DNA of 64,000 nt, from NCBI GenBank assembly GCA_900754745.1, contig CAAEEB010000103.1, forward strand, positions 62,001 through 126,000. Direction: 5' to 3'. This document shows, one piece after another, positions 25,788 through 34,418 of the stretch. The first letter of the stretch is position 1, and each line of letters starts with the position of its first letter. The position numbers and the translations under genes are program-made. Source of the stretch: an uncultured Collinsella sp. GTDB taxonomy: Bacteria > Actinomycetota > Coriobacteriia > Coriobacteriales > Coriobacteriaceae. The notes beneath the pieces are model-generated. The model was given only the letters and a program-made list of their open reading frames with translations. It was not told the DNA's origin and did not search any database.

Positions 25788-26657
25788 TTACTCGCCACGG
25801 ACCAGGCGGTCAAAGGCAACGACGGTAATGGTGTCGCCGAGCTCCTTGGAGACCTGCTCAGCGTACTTCTTGATGGTGAGGGAGCTGTCCTTGATGAACT
25901 CCTGCTCGGTGAGCACGGACTGCTTGTAGAACTTCTCCAGACGGCCAACAGCCATCTTCTCCTGGATAGCCTCGGGCTTGCCGGACTCGGCAGCCTGAGC
26001 CATGTAGATCTGCTTCTCGTGCTCGACGGTCTCAGCCGGAACCTGATCGCGGGTAGCGCAGATCGGGGCGACGGCGGCAACCTGAAGGGCAACGTCGTGA
26101 GCAAAGGTCTTGAAGGACTCAGCCTGAGCGGTCTCGGCCTTCTCGAAAGCGAACTCGACGAGAACGCCGATCTTACCACCCATGTGGATGTAAGAAGCGA
26201 GAGCGCCGTTCTCAGCCTTGCGGGCGGCGAAACGGGAGATCTTCATGTTCTCGCCCATGATGTGAATCATCTCGGTGAGCTCGGAGGAAACGGTCTCCTC
26301 GCCCATCGGCTTCTCGAGCAGAGCGTCGACGTCAGCAGGCTCGGTGGTAGCGACAACCTCAGCGACCTTGGAAGCAAAGCCGGTGAACTTGGCGTTGGAG
26401 CCGACGAAGTCGGTCTCGCAGGAGAGCTCGAGCAGAGCGCCGGTCTTGCCGTCCTCGGAGACGAACGCGGCGACAGCGCCCTCGTTGGTCTCACGGCCAG
26501 CCTTCTTGGCAGCCTTGGCGAGGCCGTTCTTGCGCAGAACGTCGACAGCGGCGTCCATGTCGCCGTCAGCCTCGACGAGAGCCTTCTTGCACTCCATCAT
26601 CGGGGAGTCGGTCATCTCGCGGAGCTGCTTGACCATAGCGGCGGTAATCTGGGCCAT
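25788..26657 (-). CDS. tsf: Elongation factor Ts
   Basis: Guanine-nucleotide exchange factor for EF-Tu. About 289 residues: MAQITAAMVKQLREMTDSPM at the N-terminus (UBA-like domain, then the TDSPMMECKKAL contact), and two later repeats of the core domain with SCETDFVGSN. The ATG at 26657 is chosen over one five codons earlier because homology starts at MAQIT. It is cotranscribed with rpsB, 45 nt upstream. Confidence 0.96.
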   Translation of the reverse strand: MAQITAAMVKQLREMTDSPMMECKKALVEADGDMDAAVDVLRKNGLAKAAKKAGRETNEGAVAAFVSEDGKTGALLELSCETDFVGSNAKFTGFASKVAEVVATTEPADVDALLEKPMGEETVSSELTEMIHIMGENMKISRFAARKAENGALASYIHMGGKIGVLVEFAFEKAETAQAESFKTFAHDVALQVAAVAPICATRDQVPAETVEHEKQIYMAQAAESGKPEAIQEKMAVGRLEKFYKQSVLTEQEFIKDSSLTIKKYAEQVSKELGDTITVVAFDRLVRGE

Positions 26658-26702
26658 TGTGGTTCCTTTCAAAGAGATGAAAAAGAATTAACTAAGACTG
26701 AT

Positions 26703-27431
26703 TTACTCGGCCTTGGGCTCAGCGGCCATCTCGGCCTCGGAGACCTGCTCCTTGCCGGAGCCAGCGAGGCAGGCGTCAGCCATGAGCTCGCACATAAGGG
26801 TGACAGCGGAGATAGCGTCATCGTTGCAGGGGATGCCGTACTCGACCTCGTCGGGATCGGAGTTGGTGTCGATCAGGGCGACGACGGGGATGTTCAGGCG
26901 CTGGGCCTCCTTGATGGCGTTCTCCTCGCGCTTGGTGTCGATAACGAAGAGAGCCTGGGGCAGACCCTTCATGTCGCGGGCGCCACCGAGGTTGGTCTGG
27001 AGCTTGGTGAGCTCCTTGCCCAGAACAGCCTGCTCCTTCTTGGGGAGCACTGCCATGCGGCCGTCCTCGACCATGGCCTCGAGCTCCTCCATGCGGTTGA
27101 TGCGGGAGCGGATGGTGACGAAGTTGGTCAGCATACCGCCGAGCCAACGCTGGTTGATGTAAGGCATGTTGGCGCGCTCAGCGGCGTTCTTGACGGCCTC
27201 CTGAGCCTGCTTCTTGGTGCCGACGAACAGCACGTTGCCACCCTTGGCGACGTTCTTGACGAAGGTGTAGGCCTGGTCGGCGTCGAGGATGGTCTGCTTG
27301 AGGTCGAGGATGTAGATGCCGTTGCGCTCACCGAAGATGAACGGCTTCATCTTGGGGTTCCAGCGACGGGTCTGGTGACCGAAGTGGCAGCCGGCCTCGA
27401 GCAGGGTGCGGATATTAATCTTGGTAGCCAT
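26703..27431 (-). CDS. rpsB: 30S ribosomal protein S2
   Basis: Small-subunit protein of 242 residues with [38 protein letters not shown] and [20 protein letters not shown], all S2 signatures. AGGAGGTTTAAC precedes the ATG. The untranslated leader from the promoter at 27573-27601 is about 135 nt and contains several potential hairpins, a plausible site for feedback by S2. Confidence 0.97.
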   Translation of the reverse strand: MATKINIRTLLEAGCHFGHQTRRWNPKMKPFIFGERNGIYILDLKQTILDADQAYTFVKNVAKGGNVLFVGTKKQAQEAVKNAAERANMPYINQRWLGGMLTNFVTIRSRINRMEELEAMVEDGRMAVLPKKEQAVLGKELTKLQTNLGGARDMKGLPQALFVIDTKREENAIKEAQRLNIPVVALIDTNSDPDEVEYGIPCNDDAISAVTLMCELMADACLAGSGKEQVSEAEMAAEPKAE

Positions 27432-27572
27432 GTTAAACCTCCTGTGGTTTGCCTCCGCGCGGGGTCATCCTCCAAAACCAACCCGGACATGTGCTACCAA
27501 AGCCCGGGCACCACGGTATGAAGTAGCCGCGCGTGCGTGATAAAAACCTGTTGCCGTGAAGCAACCCGATGA

Positions 27573-27601
27573 ATGATAGCAGGATTGCCTCTTCCTGCCA
27601 A
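27573..27601 (-). promoter_or_regulatory. Promoter of rpsB-tsf
   Basis: On the minus strand TTGGCA, 17-nt spacer, TATCAT, with TGC immediately before the -10. This is the best-matched sigma70-type promoter on the minus strand in this part of the window. Transcription would begin near 27566 and give a leader of about 135 nt. Confidence 0.7.
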
Positions 27602-27647
27602 CCCGCAATCAAAACCACACACCTAAGCGAAACGCGAGCCGCCCAGC

Positions 27648-28490
27648 CTACTCGCCCCGGGGATGGGCCTGGGTCACGGCGCGCTTAAGCCGATCGGGCG
27701 TAAGATGCGTGTAGATTTGAGTCGTGGACAGGCTCGCATGCCCCAGCAGCTCTTGAACCGAACGCAGATCCGCGCCGCCCTCAAGCAGATCGGTCGCAAA
27801 CGTATGACGCATCGCATGAGGCGCGATGTCGGCCGGAATGCCGGCGCACGTCGCCAGCATATGGAACCGTCGCCTGAGCATAGCGGCACTCATGCGATTA
27901 CCGCGCGCAGAAATAAACAGCGGATGCAGACCGGCTGCGGCGTCGCGGTGCTTTGCCTGGGCGAGCAGCACCGGTCTCCCCTCCTCGACATAGGTGCGCG
28001 TCGCCTCAAGTGCGCGACGATACAGAGGAACGATGCGCTCCTTGCTCCCCTTGCCCCAAAGGCGAACCACGCGCTCCGACCAAGCGATGGATTCCACGTT
28101 AAGCGCGGCAAGCTCCGAGATGCGGGCACCCGAGGCATAGAGCAGCTCGAGCATCGCCGCATCGCGCAGTCCCACGGGCGTCGAAGTATCAGGCGTCTTG
28201 AGCAGCGCCTCGACCTGTTGGGTCGTCAGCACACCGGGCAGGTCGCGCGGCAGCTTGGGCGACGCGATCGCCGAGACCGCATCGCCCTCGACAATCCCCT
28301 CGGCAGCCATCCAACGATAGAGCGACCGAATAGCCGACAAATGCGCGGCAATGGTGCGAGGCGCCACCTGCTCGCGCGAAAACTCGGCCAAATACGCGCG
28401 GACGGTACGCACATCGGCCGTACGCGCATCGACACCCGTACGCTCGCACCAGGCAGCAAAGCGCTCCAACCGCGATCCATAGGCAGTCAC
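27648..28490 (-). CDS. xerC: Tyrosine recombinase XerC/XerD type (N-terminus probably longer)
   Basis: Site-specific recombinase for chromosome-dimer resolution. Catalytic residues are visible: Arg in ASGARISELA, Lys in WGKGSKERIVPL, HAMRHTFAT, LGHASLSTTQ and nucleophile Tyr in IYTHLTP. The coordinates use the first normal start (GTG at 28490), but homology continues in frame upstream (DSFIAYIARVEGLSPNT, a typical Xer N-terminus). No ATG, GTG or TTG exists there; the only candidates are CTG at 28556 or ATA at 28568, the latter overlapping the trmFO stop. Translation may therefore start at an unusual codon coupled to trmFO. Confidence 0.85.
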   Translation of the reverse strand: MTAYGSRLERFAAWCERTGVDARTADVRTVRAYLAEFSREQVAPRTIAAHLSAIRSLYRWMAAEGIVEGDAVSAIASPKLPRDLPGVLTTQQVEALLKTPDTSTPVGLRDAAMLELLYASGARISELAALNVESIAWSERVVRLWGKGSKERIVPLYRRALEATRTYVEEGRPVLLAQAKHRDAAAGLHPLFISARGNRMSAAMLRRRFHMLATCAGIPADIAPHAMRHTFATDLLEGGADLRSVQELLGHASLSTTQIYTHLTPDRLKRAVTQAHPRGE

Positions 28491-28564
28491 CGTATTGGGA
28501 GAGAGCCCCTCGACACGTGCGATGTAGGCGATAAACGAGTCGACGGTATCGTACAGGTCAAAGG

Positions 28565-29902
28565 CTATGACCGGTCGCCCCCAAACAAGTCGGAACGCGT
28601 GGCCAAGTAGGCATCGAGGGCCTCGAGCGCGCGATCCGCATAAGCCTGGTAGCGGTCGCGTTTACTGCGGCGCTTGCCGTCCTCGAGCGGCGGCACCAGG
28701 CCAAAATTGACATGCATGGGCTGGTAGCCCACGGTTGCCGGATCGGTCGCATAGCCCACGAGCGCACCCAGGGCGACCACTCGCGGTAACTCAACAGGCT
28801 CCGCCTCGATTGCCTCGGCATAGGTATTGAGTGCAGCGAGCAGACCGGTCGCCACCGCTTCCATGTATCCCTCGGTGCCGGTGATCTGACCGGCAAGGCG
28901 CACGCTCGTACCGGGCACGGCAAAGGTGCCGTCAAGAACGTGCGGCGCATCGACAAAAGTATTGCGGTGCATGACGCCATAACGGAAGAACTCGGCATTC
29001 TCCAGACCGGGAACCATATGGAAGACACGCTTTTGTTCGCCAAAGGTCAGGTTGGTCTGGAAGCCCACCAGGTTATAGGCGGTCTTTTCCTTGTTCTCGG
29101 CACGCAGCTGAATCGCCGCCCAGGGGCGACGTCCGGTTCGCGGGTCGGTGAGGCCGACGGGCTTCATGGCGCCAAAGCGGATAGCATCCTTGCCGGTACG
29201 GGCGACCTCCTCGGCGGGCTGACAGGCCTGGAAGAGGTCGCCACCCTCAAAGTCCTTGAGCACCACGCGGTCGGCGGTGGTAAGTGCCTCGATAAAGGCC
29301 TCGTACTCCTCCTTGTTGAGTGGAGCGTTGAGATAGTCGCCGCTCCCCTGCTCCTCGTAGCGCGACTGCGAGAACAGCACGTCCATATCGAGCGTGGAGG
29401 CATCGACGATTGGCGCAGCAGCGTCAAAGAACGCCAAGGCGTCGCCACCGACGAGCTTCATGACCTCCTTGCTCAACGCGGGCGAACACAGCGGGCCCGC
29501 GGCAATGACCACATGGCCCTCGGGAATCTGCGTGACCTCGCCATGCACGACCTCAATATTGGGTCGGGCGGCAACCTCGGCCTCGACAAGCTCGGAAAAC
29601 GTAACGCGGTCGACCGCCAGGGCACCGCCGGCGGGAACGGCCGCACGATGCGCGCAATCGAGCAGTACCGAACCCATACGCTCGAGCTCGGCCTTTAGCA
29701 GGCCAGCAGCGGAATCCGGACGGGTTGACTTAAACGAATTTGAGCAGACGAGCTCGGCCAAGTGATCGGTATGGTGGGCCGGAGAGCTCACCTGGGGGCG
29801 CATCTCGCACAGCTTTACGGCAAACCCGCGATCTGCCAGCTGGATCGCACATTCCGAACCCGCCAGACCGCCACCGATAACCGTCACCTGATCGAACTGC
29901 AT
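28565..29902 (-). CDS. trmFO: Methylenetetrahydrofolate-tRNA-(uracil-5-)-methyltransferase TrmFO
   Basis: Flavoprotein that makes 5-methyluridine-54 in tRNA using methylene-THF. About 445 residues: FAD motif VTVIGGGLAGSECAIQLADR, the CEMRP segment, LVCSNSFKS with the conserved Cys, and the C-terminal YQPMHVNFGLVPPL motif. The ATG at 29902 has AAAGGTGTTTGCAG upstream; an in-frame TTG two codons earlier lies inside that spacing. The dprA-trmFO-xerC order is common. Confidence 0.95.
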   Translation of the reverse strand: MQFDQVTVIGGGLAGSECAIQLADRGFAVKLCEMRPQVSSPAHHTDHLAELVCSNSFKSTRPDSAAGLLKAELERMGSVLLDCAHRAAVPAGGALAVDRVTFSELVEAEVAARPNIEVVHGEVTQIPEGHVVIAAGPLCSPALSKEVMKLVGGDALAFFDAAAPIVDASTLDMDVLFSQSRYEEQGSGDYLNAPLNKEEYEAFIEALTTADRVVLKDFEGGDLFQACQPAEEVARTGKDAIRFGAMKPVGLTDPRTGRRPWAAIQLRAENKEKTAYNLVGFQTNLTFGEQKRVFHMVPGLENAEFFRYGVMHRNTFVDAPHVLDGTFAVPGTSVRLAGQITGTEGYMEAVATGLLAALNTYAEAIEAEPVELPRVVALGALVGYATDPATVGYQPMHVNFGLVPPLEDGKRRSKRDRYQAYADRALEALDAYLATRSDLFGGDRS

Positions 29903-29916
29903 CTGCAAACACCTTT

Positions 29917-30849
29917 CTAATTGACACGCTTTCCATTGTGACCGAAGGGCGTCTGGGCGTGAAGCGCAAACTTTGAGGGCGCATACCTTCCATCCATCAT
30001 GCGCTCGATAAGTCCCTCGAGCTCGAGCGAGCCCAAGAGCTTGAGCACGCCGACAGCATCAAGCGAGACGAGCGCGGCAATATCGTCGACCTTGAGCGGA
30101 GAAGCGATAAGCGCGTGCATCACGGCCTGCTGCGCGGGGTCGAGGTCCGCGATGCCAGGTGCATCGGGGCGCGAGTAGCGCAGCGTGCCGTAGATGCGCG
30201 AGATGGCCATCTCGATTGATTCCTCGTCGATGATGCAGCAGGCGCCGTTAGCGATGAGATAGTTGGTCCCGCGCGACTCGGGCGAAAGGATAGAGCCCGG
30301 CACTGCAAGCAGCTCTCGTCCCAAGTCCATAGCGGCCTCCGCCGTGGAGAACGTACCCGAGGGCATGCCCGCCTCGGAAACAAAGAGCGCCTGCGACAAG
30401 GCGGCGATTACGCGATTGCGCCGAGGAAAGGCGAACTTACGCGGTCCCATACCCCACGGCGAAATCGAAACGACCGCACCGCCCGTATCGAGTGTGCGCG
30501 TGATGAGGCCGGCACTCGAGCGCGGATAAACAACATCGGCACCGGTCCCCAGTACCACGACGTGTTTGCCCCCGGCGTTGACCGCAGCCCAACCTGACGC
30601 CTGGTCACAGCCGACCGCACCGCCCGAGACCACCGTCACCCCCGCCTCCACCGCCACCTTTGCCGCAAGTTCTGCCACGGCGAGACCGTACGGCGATGCC
30701 TTGCGAGCACCGATGATAGAAAGCGCGGGCGTCGATAAAACGGCAGGGTTGCCGCGCACATAGAGCGTCTGGGGCACATCCGGGAGCTCCAAAACCGTAT
30801 CTGGATACAACGCATCACCGGGATGCAGCTCGAAGGTCCCCTCGCCCAT
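29917..30849 (-). CDS. dprA: DNA processing protein DprA
   Basis: Loads RecA on incoming single-stranded DNA during transformation. The 310-residue protein has the Rossmann-like DprA core (SIIGARKASPYGLAVAE, VVSGGAVGCDQASGWAA, FPRRNRVIAALSQALFVSEA) and a C-terminal winged-helix region (MHALIASPLKVDDIAALVSL). The N-terminal SAM-like domain of longer DprA proteins is absent. The ATG at 30847-30849 overlaps the comM stop (TAATG), so the two are coupled. Confidence 0.95.
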   Translation of the reverse strand: MGEGTFELHPGDALYPDTVLELPDVPQTLYVRGNPAVLSTPALSIIGARKASPYGLAVAELAAKVAVEAGVTVVSGGAVGCDQASGWAAVNAGGKHVVVLGTGADVVYPRSSAGLITRTLDTGGAVVSISPWGMGPRKFAFPRRNRVIAALSQALFVSEAGMPSGTFSTAEAAMDLGRELLAVPGSILSPESRGTNYLIANGACCIIDEESIEMAISRIYGTLRYSRPDAPGIADLDPAQQAVMHALIASPLKVDDIAALVSLDAVGVLKLLGSLELEGLIERMMDGRYAPSKFALHAQTPFGHNGKRVN

Positions 30850-32372
30850 TATTGGTCCCTCCTTCCCTGGTACATCGCCGCCTCGAGCACGTGATCCTGC
30901 GTCACCCGTTCGCTTTCGGCAACATCGGCAATCGTGCGTGCGATGCGTACCAGGCGCACGATGCCGCGACCCGTCAGATGTGTGCGCTTCGACAGGCCAA
31001 GCACGCATTTCTCGGCAGCTTCATCAAGCTCAAAGGTCGAAACGACGCCGTCAATGGACCGCGACTCATCTTCCTCGGCCTCGGTGTCCGCATCGTCCAT
31101 ACGGGATTCACGCCAGGCGCGAAAGGCGCGCCCACGCACGACGTAATCGCGCAGCTCGGCCGATGACATACCCTCCGCGCCCTCAATGATCACCTGAGGA
31201 TCGGGGCGGGTCACATCGATCATCATGTCGATACGATCAGCCAAAGGACCGCGCAACTTGCCCCGGTAGCGCTCGACCATCGACGCGGAACAACGACACG
31301 GCACTTCGCGATCTCCCAAAAACCCGCAGGGGCAGGGATTGCTCGCAGCTAGCAGCTGAAAGCGTGACGGGAACGTAAAGGCCCCGTCAACGCGCACGAT
31401 TCTCACATAGCCGCGTTCGATGGGCTGACGCAGCGTCTGCAGCACGCTGGTGGGAAACTCGGCGAGCTCGTCCAAAAAGAGCACGCCTCCATGAGCCAGG
31501 CTAATTTCGCCCGGATGCACCGGACGCCCGCCGCCGATGAGTCCCGCGGTCGAAATGCTGTGATGCGGGCTGCGGAAGGGGCGATGCCCCGCAAGCAGTC
31601 CATCGATGTTCTCGCCCAAGACCGAATGGATGCACAGTGCCTCTTGCTGATCCTCAACAGAAAGCTCGGGCAAAATGCCCGTCATGCGCCGCGCAAGCAT
31701 GGTCTTGCCCGAACCGGGCGAGCCGATCATGAGCAGGCCGAGCTCACCGGCGGCCGCAAGCGCCATACCACGTTTAGCGACCTCCTGCCCCAGCACGTCG
31801 GCATAATCGAGCTCGGGCTCAAAGGTCGCCTCGAGCACTTCAGAATCCAGGTAATGCCGTGCGGCATCCCCCATGCCATGGGCAAGCTGAGATAGGTGGT
31901 CGATAAACCCGCAGTCCACACCCGCAAGCGGGACATGCTGATCGGACCTGCCGGCAATAAAGGAAAGCCCCATATCGCGCGCCAACAGCTGAAACGCCAC
32001 CTCGCCCTTGACGGGCAGCACCGTGCCGTCCAGACCAAGCTCACCCGCGATAAGGCAGCGATCGAGGTTGTCACGGGGAATCTGCCCATCGGCCGCCAGA
32101 ACCGCGATGGCAATCGGCAGGTCAAAACCGCTACCAGTTTTACGGATATCGCCGGGTGCCAGGTTGACGGTAATGCCAGACCGAGGAATCTCGAAGCCGG
32201 CCGAGCGCATGGCGCACCGGATACGCCCGCGCGACTCCATCACCTCCATGCTCGGAATGCCGAGCATCTGGATGCCCGGAACGCCACCGGCAAGCGAGAC
32301 CTCGACGGTGACGGGAATTGCCTCAACGCCGCGGATACAGGCCGCGTGTACGGCAAACGTCTCGAACGCCAT
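30849..32372 (-). CDS. comM: ComM/YifB family AAA+ ATPase (Mg-chelatase-like)
   Basis: Branch-migration helicase that extends heteroduplex during transformation. The protein (507 residues) has an N-terminal Lon-protease-like domain, Walker A GSPGSGKTMLARRMTG, Walker B GGVLFLDELAEFPTSVL, a zinc-cysteine cluster (NPCPCGF and VPCRCS) and a C-terminal Mg-chelatase domain. The ATG at 32370-32372 overlaps the yraN stop (TGATG). It lies between yraN and dprA in an apparent transformation unit. Confidence 0.93.
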   Translation of the reverse strand: MAFETFAVHAACIRGVEAIPVTVEVSLAGGVPGIQMLGIPSMEVMESRGRIRCAMRSAGFEIPRSGITVNLAPGDIRKTGSGFDLPIAIAVLAADGQIPRDNLDRCLIAGELGLDGTVLPVKGEVAFQLLARDMGLSFIAGRSDQHVPLAGVDCGFIDHLSQLAHGMGDAARHYLDSEVLEATFEPELDYADVLGQEVAKRGMALAAAGELGLLMIGSPGSGKTMLARRMTGILPELSVEDQQEALCIHSVLGENIDGLLAGHRPFRSPHHSISTAGLIGGGRPVHPGEISLAHGGVLFLDELAEFPTSVLQTLRQPIERGYVRIVRVDGAFTFPSRFQLLAASNPCPCGFLGDREVPCRCSASMVERYRGKLRGPLADRIDMMIDVTRPDPQVIIEGAEGMSSAELRDYVVRGRAFRAWRESRMDDADTEAEEDESRSIDGVVSTFELDEAAEKCVLGLSKRTHLTGRGIVRLVRIARTIADVAESERVTQDHVLEAAMYQGRRDQ

Positions 32373-32857
32373 CACGACACCTGCCAATCGAACGCATTAT
32401 ACTGGTGCTCGATCTCGGCGATATGCCCGCCGCGGATGGTGACGCCCACGGCATCGAAGCGAATCGACCTGAGAGGATAGTGCTCCATGAGATAGCAACT
32501 TGCGATACGGCGATACCGACGCTGCTTTTGGGCGTCCACGGCCTCCTCGGGAAAGACCCGCGTGGTGCAATCCAGGGCGACGCGTCTCGTCTTGACCTCG
32601 GCCATCACCACGACATCGTCGAGCTCGTCGAGCAGCACCAGATCGGCTTCACCCTCAATGCAACGATAGCCCTGCTCCAACAAGGTGTAACCACGCTCGT
32701 TAAAGTAATCGATGGTGATCAGCTCGCCCAGCATGCCGAGCTCGCGGGGGCTGAGCCCCTTGATAAACTCGGGCGTCATCGCCCCGCAGTCGAGCTCGCC
32801 GTCTTCCCAACGCTCCTTGAGTTGCTGCGTCTTGCTCTTTTTGCTTGCGGCACACAT
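32372..32857 (-). CDS. YraN/UPF0102 family endonuclease-like protein
   Basis: Restriction-endonuclease-like fold of unknown cellular role, often next to comM, dprA and rnhB. The 161-residue protein has a charged N-terminal extension of about 40 residues, then GELITIDYFNERGYTLLEQG and the active-site-like pattern EGEADLVLLDELDDVVVMAE followed by VKTRRVA. The start at 32857 follows GAAAGGAGACCCC. It leads the yraN-comM-dprA unit, and the shared 16-bp box lies 72 nt upstream. Confidence 0.88.
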   Translation of the reverse strand: MCAASKKSKTQQLKERWEDGELDCGAMTPEFIKGLSPRELGMLGELITIDYFNERGYTLLEQGYRCIEGEADLVLLDELDDVVVMAEVKTRRVALDCTTRVFPEEAVDAQKQRRYRRIASCYLMEHYPLRSIRFDAVGVTIRGGHIAEIEHQYNAFDWQVS

Positions 32858-32928
32858 GGGGTCTCCTTTCCCGCACACTGCATTGCCCCGATGATGAGGG
32901 CACTTTTCATGCGGGTAAGTACCGGAAA

Positions 32929-32944
32929 CAAACCAAAAGCTGAC
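32929..32944 (-). promoter_or_regulatory. Putative competence-gene box upstream of yraN-comM-dprA
   Basis: Minus-strand GTCAGCTTTTGGTTTG, identical to 4339-4354 upstream of comEA. Here it is preceded by a degenerate copy, GTCGGCATTTG, exactly 11 bp upstream, so two half-sites may lie on one face of the helix. Confidence 0.45.
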
Positions 32945-32954
32945 CAAATGCCGA

Positions 32955-32997
32955 CAAAAAACGGGCCGTACGCAACAATCACGTTGCACACGGCCCG
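32955..32997 (-). terminator. Terminator after rnhB
   Basis: On the minus strand CGGGCCGT pairs with ACGGCCCG, with TGCAAC/GTTGC inside, followed by TTTTTTG. It separates rnhB from yraN-comM-dprA, so the latter unit needs its own promoter. Confidence 0.9.
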
Positions 32998-33046
32998 CTA
33001 CCAGCAGGTTTATAAAACGCCAGAGGTCCCCGTCTCCACAATTGGC

Positions 33047-33835
33047 CTAAAAAAGGCGCTCAGTCTGCAGAAAGTTTCCGCAAAAGCTCACGCGGTGCAG
33101 CGGACAAAGTCCGTGTTTGCGAATCGCCTCGATGTGCTCGGGGCTTGCGTAGCCCTTCGACTCGGCAAAATGATACTCGGGGTACTCGGCGTCGTACTCG
33201 ACCATCATCTCGTCACGCGTGACCTTGGCCATGATGGACGCCGCGGCGATACAGGCGATTTTGGCATCGCCCTTCACCACGTCGCGCTCGTTGGGTACGG
33301 CGCCCAAGGGGTTACCGTCCATAAGCACGCAATCGGGCTCGAGCCCCGTATCGGCCACGGCGCCCGCGACGGCAGCGCGGATGGCGCGGGCCATGCCCAT
33401 ATCATCGATATCCGCGGGCGCGATATGGCAAAAACCAATCGCCGTCGCGACCTCGGCAATCTTCACCGAGAGCAGCTCGCGGCGCGCCGGCGTGAGCTTT
33501 TTGGAATCGTTGATGCCCCAGACGCGCGGCTCCATGGGAAGGCACACGGCGCACACCGTCAAAGGACCGGCCACCGAGCCGCGACCCACCTCGTCCACGC
33601 CCACGACCACGCCATCCCCACCGAGCTCGTGCATCAGCTCGTACATGCCGTTGACGCGCTCGCGCTCGGCAAGTTCCTTGGCATGGCGCTTAAGAGCACG
33701 CTCGCAAGCCTTGATCACTTGCTGGCGCGGATCCTCACGATAATGCTCCACGAGGGCGGGGATCTCCTCAAACGTGGCGCTCGCCAGCTCGCCGGCAACC
33801 TGCGATGCCGAAACCGAGCTCGTCATGTTGGCCAT
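33047..33835 (-). CDS. rnhB: Ribonuclease HII
   Basis: Removes RNA from RNA-DNA hybrids, including single ribonucleotides. About 262 residues: the catalytic core starts with VVVGVDEVGRGSVAGPLTVC, followed by INDSKKLTPARRELL and the MDGNPLG and VKGDAKIACIAAASIMAKVT segments with the remaining acidic residues. An N-terminal helical region of about 75 residues precedes the core. The start at 33835 follows AAGGAGGCCCCGAT. It lies between rplS and yraN, with terminators on both sides. Confidence 0.94.
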   Translation of the reverse strand: MANMTSSVSASQVAGELASATFEEIPALVEHYREDPRQQVIKACERALKRHAKELAERERVNGMYELMHELGGDGVVVGVDEVGRGSVAGPLTVCAVCLPMEPRVWGINDSKKLTPARRELLSVKIAEVATAIGFCHIAPADIDDMGMARAIRAAVAGAVADTGLEPDCVLMDGNPLGAVPNERDVVKGDAKIACIAAASIMAKVTRDEMMVEYDAEYPEYHFAESKGYASPEHIEAIRKHGLCPLHRVSFCGNFLQTERLF

Positions 33836-33863
33836 ATCGGGGCCTCCTTGCATGCAAATCAGA

Positions 33864-33893
33864 TAAAAAGAAGGGCCACCCGAAGGTGACCCT
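33864..33893 (-). terminator. Terminator after rplS
   Basis: On the minus strand AGGGTCACC and GGTGGCCCT pair around a TTCG tetraloop, followed by TCTTTTTAT. It is 35 nt past the rplS stop. Confidence 0.9.
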
Positions 33894-33928
33894 TTTGTCC
33901 AAATGAGTGGACAGACGCTGCGATCTTC

Positions 33929-34270
33929 TTAGCGCTTCTCGGGGATGCGAGCAGCCTTGCCCACCTTGTCGCGGAGGTAGTACAGCTTGGCGCGACGGAC
34001 GCGACCATGACGGACGACCTCGAGCTTGGCGATCTTGGGGCTGTGAAGCGGGAAGGTACGCTCAACACCGACACCGAAGGAAATCTTGCGGACGGTGAAG
34101 GTCTCACGGGCACCGGCGCCGGCCATGCGGATGACGTCACCCTGGAAAACCTGGATGCGCTCGCGGTCGCCTTCCTTAATGCGGTAGTGAACCTTGACGT
34201 TGTCGGCAACGCGGACCTGCGGGATGTCCTCGCGGATCTGCTGACGCTCGATTGCGCGGATGTAATCCAT
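33929..34270 (-). CDS. rplS: 50S ribosomal protein L19
   Basis: Large-subunit protein at the subunit interface. 113 residues: [60 protein letters not shown] and [31 protein letters not shown] precedes the ATG at 34270. It is transcribed alone from the promoter at 34340-34367. Its usual partners rpsP-rimM-trmD lie about 10 kb away, beyond an inserted block. Confidence 0.96.
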   Translation of the reverse strand: MDYIRAIERQQIREDIPQVRVADNVKVHYRIKEGDRERIQVFQGDVIRMAGAGARETFTVRKISFGVGVERTFPLHSPKIAKLEVVRHGRVRRAKLYYLRDKVGKAARIPEKR

Positions 34271-34339
34271 GTGCAATTCCTTACTCTTCTAGAGGTGCCG
34301 TACCACCTTGGCCGGCACGTAGTTGAACAAACGTATTCG

Positions 34340-34367
34340 AGTATACACGCCACGACCTTGGCTGCAA
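34340..34367 (-). promoter_or_regulatory. Promoter of rplS
   Basis: On the minus strand TTGCAG, 16-nt spacer, TATACT, with a TG before the -10. The start of transcription would be near 34333, leaving a leader of about 60 nt. Confidence 0.65.
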
Positions 34368-34418
34368 GAACTATTTTGCCCGTGCGCAAAAAGACAAAAA
34401 CACGCACTCTTTCTGCAC

